Shown: positions 4,658 through 5,383 of the stretch, in pieces
Layout: the number at the start of each line of letters is the position of its first letter
Position numbering within the stretch: the first letter of the stretch is position 1
DNA from: JAYXXU01 sp049301135
GTDB taxonomy: Bacteria > Pseudomonadota > Gammaproteobacteria > Pseudomonadales > Moraxellaceae
Assembly: GCA_049301135.1 (NCBI GenBank)
Contig: JBAQKP010000076.1
Coordinates: 1 to 5,383 of the forward strand
DNA length: 5,383 bases
Reading direction: 5' to 3'
The notes under the pieces: model-generated
The model's input: the letters and a program-made list of their open reading frames with translations, nothing else
Told to the model about the DNA's origin: nothing
The model's database searches: none
Made by a program: the position numbers and the translations under genes

Positions 4658-5383
4658 ATGATGACCCTAATTCCCACGATTGACGCGATTGATGCACTCG
4701 CACAACAATTTTCCCGTTTAGATCCAAGCGACCAGCCCAGCGCGATGCTGAAACATGCGCTGAGTCAGGGCACGGAAGTGGCGATTTCGTTTAGTGGTGC
4801 AGAAGACGTGGTGCTGATTGCGATGACGCACAGCTTGCGTTTGCCGTTTCGGGTATTTAGTCTGGATACCGGCCGCTTGCACGCTGAAACTTATCAGTTT
4901 TTAGAAACCGTGCGCAAACACTTTGGCATTACCATTGAGTTTTGTTTTCCTGAGGCTGAGGCGGTACAACGACTGGTCAGCGAAAAAGGCTTGTTTAGTT
5001 TTTATCAAGATGACCATAAAGAATGCTGTGGCATCCGTAAAGTGCAGCCGCTACGCAAAAAACTCGCCACACTGGATGGCTGGGTGACCGGACAACGTAA
5101 AGACCAAAGCCCAACCCGTGCCGATGTACCGCTGGTACAGTTGGATGCTGGGTTTTCGGGTGCAGGTAAGCAACTCATTAAATACAACCCGTTAGCCAAT
5201 TGGAGCAGCGCGGACGTGTGGAGCTATATTCGGATGATGGAAATTCCGTATAACCCATTGCACGAACGCGGTTTTGTGTCGATTGGTTGTGAGCCTTGCA
5301 CCAAGCCGGTCTTGCCAAATCAGCATGAGCGTGAAGGCCGCTGGTGGTGGGAAGAAGCGACGCATAAAGAGTGTGGCTTACAT
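4658..5383 (+). CDS. cysH: Assimilatory adenylylsulfate (APS) reductase, 4Fe-4S type CysH (C-terminus cut by window edge)
   Basis: The thioredoxin-dependent reductase that turns APS into sulfite and AMP in cytoplasmic sulfate assimilation. The 242 visible residues hold nearly the whole protein. The PP-loop-like SFSGAEDVV is at 44-52, followed by SLDTGRLH and TGQRKDQSP in the nucleotide and substrate site. Cys123-Cys124 and Cys211-x-x-Cys214 form the four-cysteine set that binds a 4Fe-4S cluster. The catalytic Cys239 lies in the terminal ECGLH motif, which ends exactly at the window edge. Known: these cluster cysteines mark enzymes that prefer APS, whereas PAPS reductases of the E. coli type lack them. 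A Pseudomonas homologue continues only about nine residues beyond this motif. An in-frame TGA at 4652-4654 forces the start to be ATG 4658 or ATG 4661; neither has a good Shine-Dalgarno. It is divergent from thrH and has its own promoter, separate from cysDN. Confidence 0.96.
   Translation, partial: MMTLIPTIDAIDALAQQFSRLDPSDQPSAMLKHALSQGTEVAISFSGAEDVVLIAMTHSLRLPFRVFSLDTGRLHAETYQFLETVRKHFGITIEFCFPEAEAVQRLVSEKGLFSFYQDDHKECCGIRKVQPLRKKLATLDGWVTGQRKDQSPTRADVPLVQLDAGFSGAGKQLIKYNPLANWSSADVWSYIRMMEIPYNPLHERGFVSIGCEPCTKPVLPNQHEREGRWWWEEATHKECGLH

Noticed and set aside
4651..4683. ATG at 4651 as an alternative cysH start
   Set aside because: That frame meets TGA at 4681 after ten codons. The true cysH frame starts at 4658 or 4661, right after an in-frame TGA at 4652.
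1..5383. Search for mobile elements, CRISPR arrays, tRNA or rRNA genes, riboswitches or an unknown multigene system
   Set aside because: All substantial sequence is accounted for by six housekeeping genes and short intergenic regions. No spaced repeats, transposase or integrase motifs, or structured RNA signatures were seen.

Overview
The window looks like an ordinary chromosomal stretch of a gammaproteobacterium, probably in the order Pseudomonadales. It has roughly balanced base composition, so it is less GC-rich than a typical Pseudomonas. The evidence is the divergent thrH/cysH pair, an arrangement I recall from Pseudomonas, together with the close resemblance of both proteins to their Pseudomonas counterparts. 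A Moraxellaceae-like genus is my guess; the sequence alone does not settle it.

Layout from left to right. On the minus strand are the first 30 codons of trmL (tRNA wobble-base 2'-O-methyltransferase), then a strong hairpin terminator. Next comes an Mn-type superoxide dismutase with a signal peptide, then the cysN terminator, then cysN and cysD (ATP sulfurylase large and small subunits, one operon read cysD to cysN). An AT-rich cysD leader follows, then a terminator for thrH, and thrH itself (HAD-family phosphoserine phosphatase/homoserine phosphotransferase). A divergent promoter region of about 209 bp separates thrH from cysH. cysH (assimilatory adenylylsulfate reductase) is on the plus strand and runs off the right edge, probably only a few residues short of its end.

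How the genes work together. CysD and CysN activate sulfate to adenosine 5'-phosphosulfate (APS). CysH carries the Cys-Cys plus Cys-x-x-Cys set that binds a 4Fe-4S cluster in APS reductases, so it should reduce APS directly to sulfite. CysN has a C-terminal tail that starts like the fused APS kinase (CysC) domain of CysNC proteins, but it is far too short and has no P-loop. This fits a pathway that no longer needs PAPS for assimilation. ThrH may tie in through serine supply for cysteine synthesis. The superoxide dismutase probably acts outside the cytoplasm and is not obviously part of the sulfur pathway.

I found no mobile element, CRISPR array, tRNA, rRNA, riboswitch or unknown multigene system. 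No gene-free stretch exceeds 300 bases. The feature most worth following up is the degenerate CysC-like tail of CysN.
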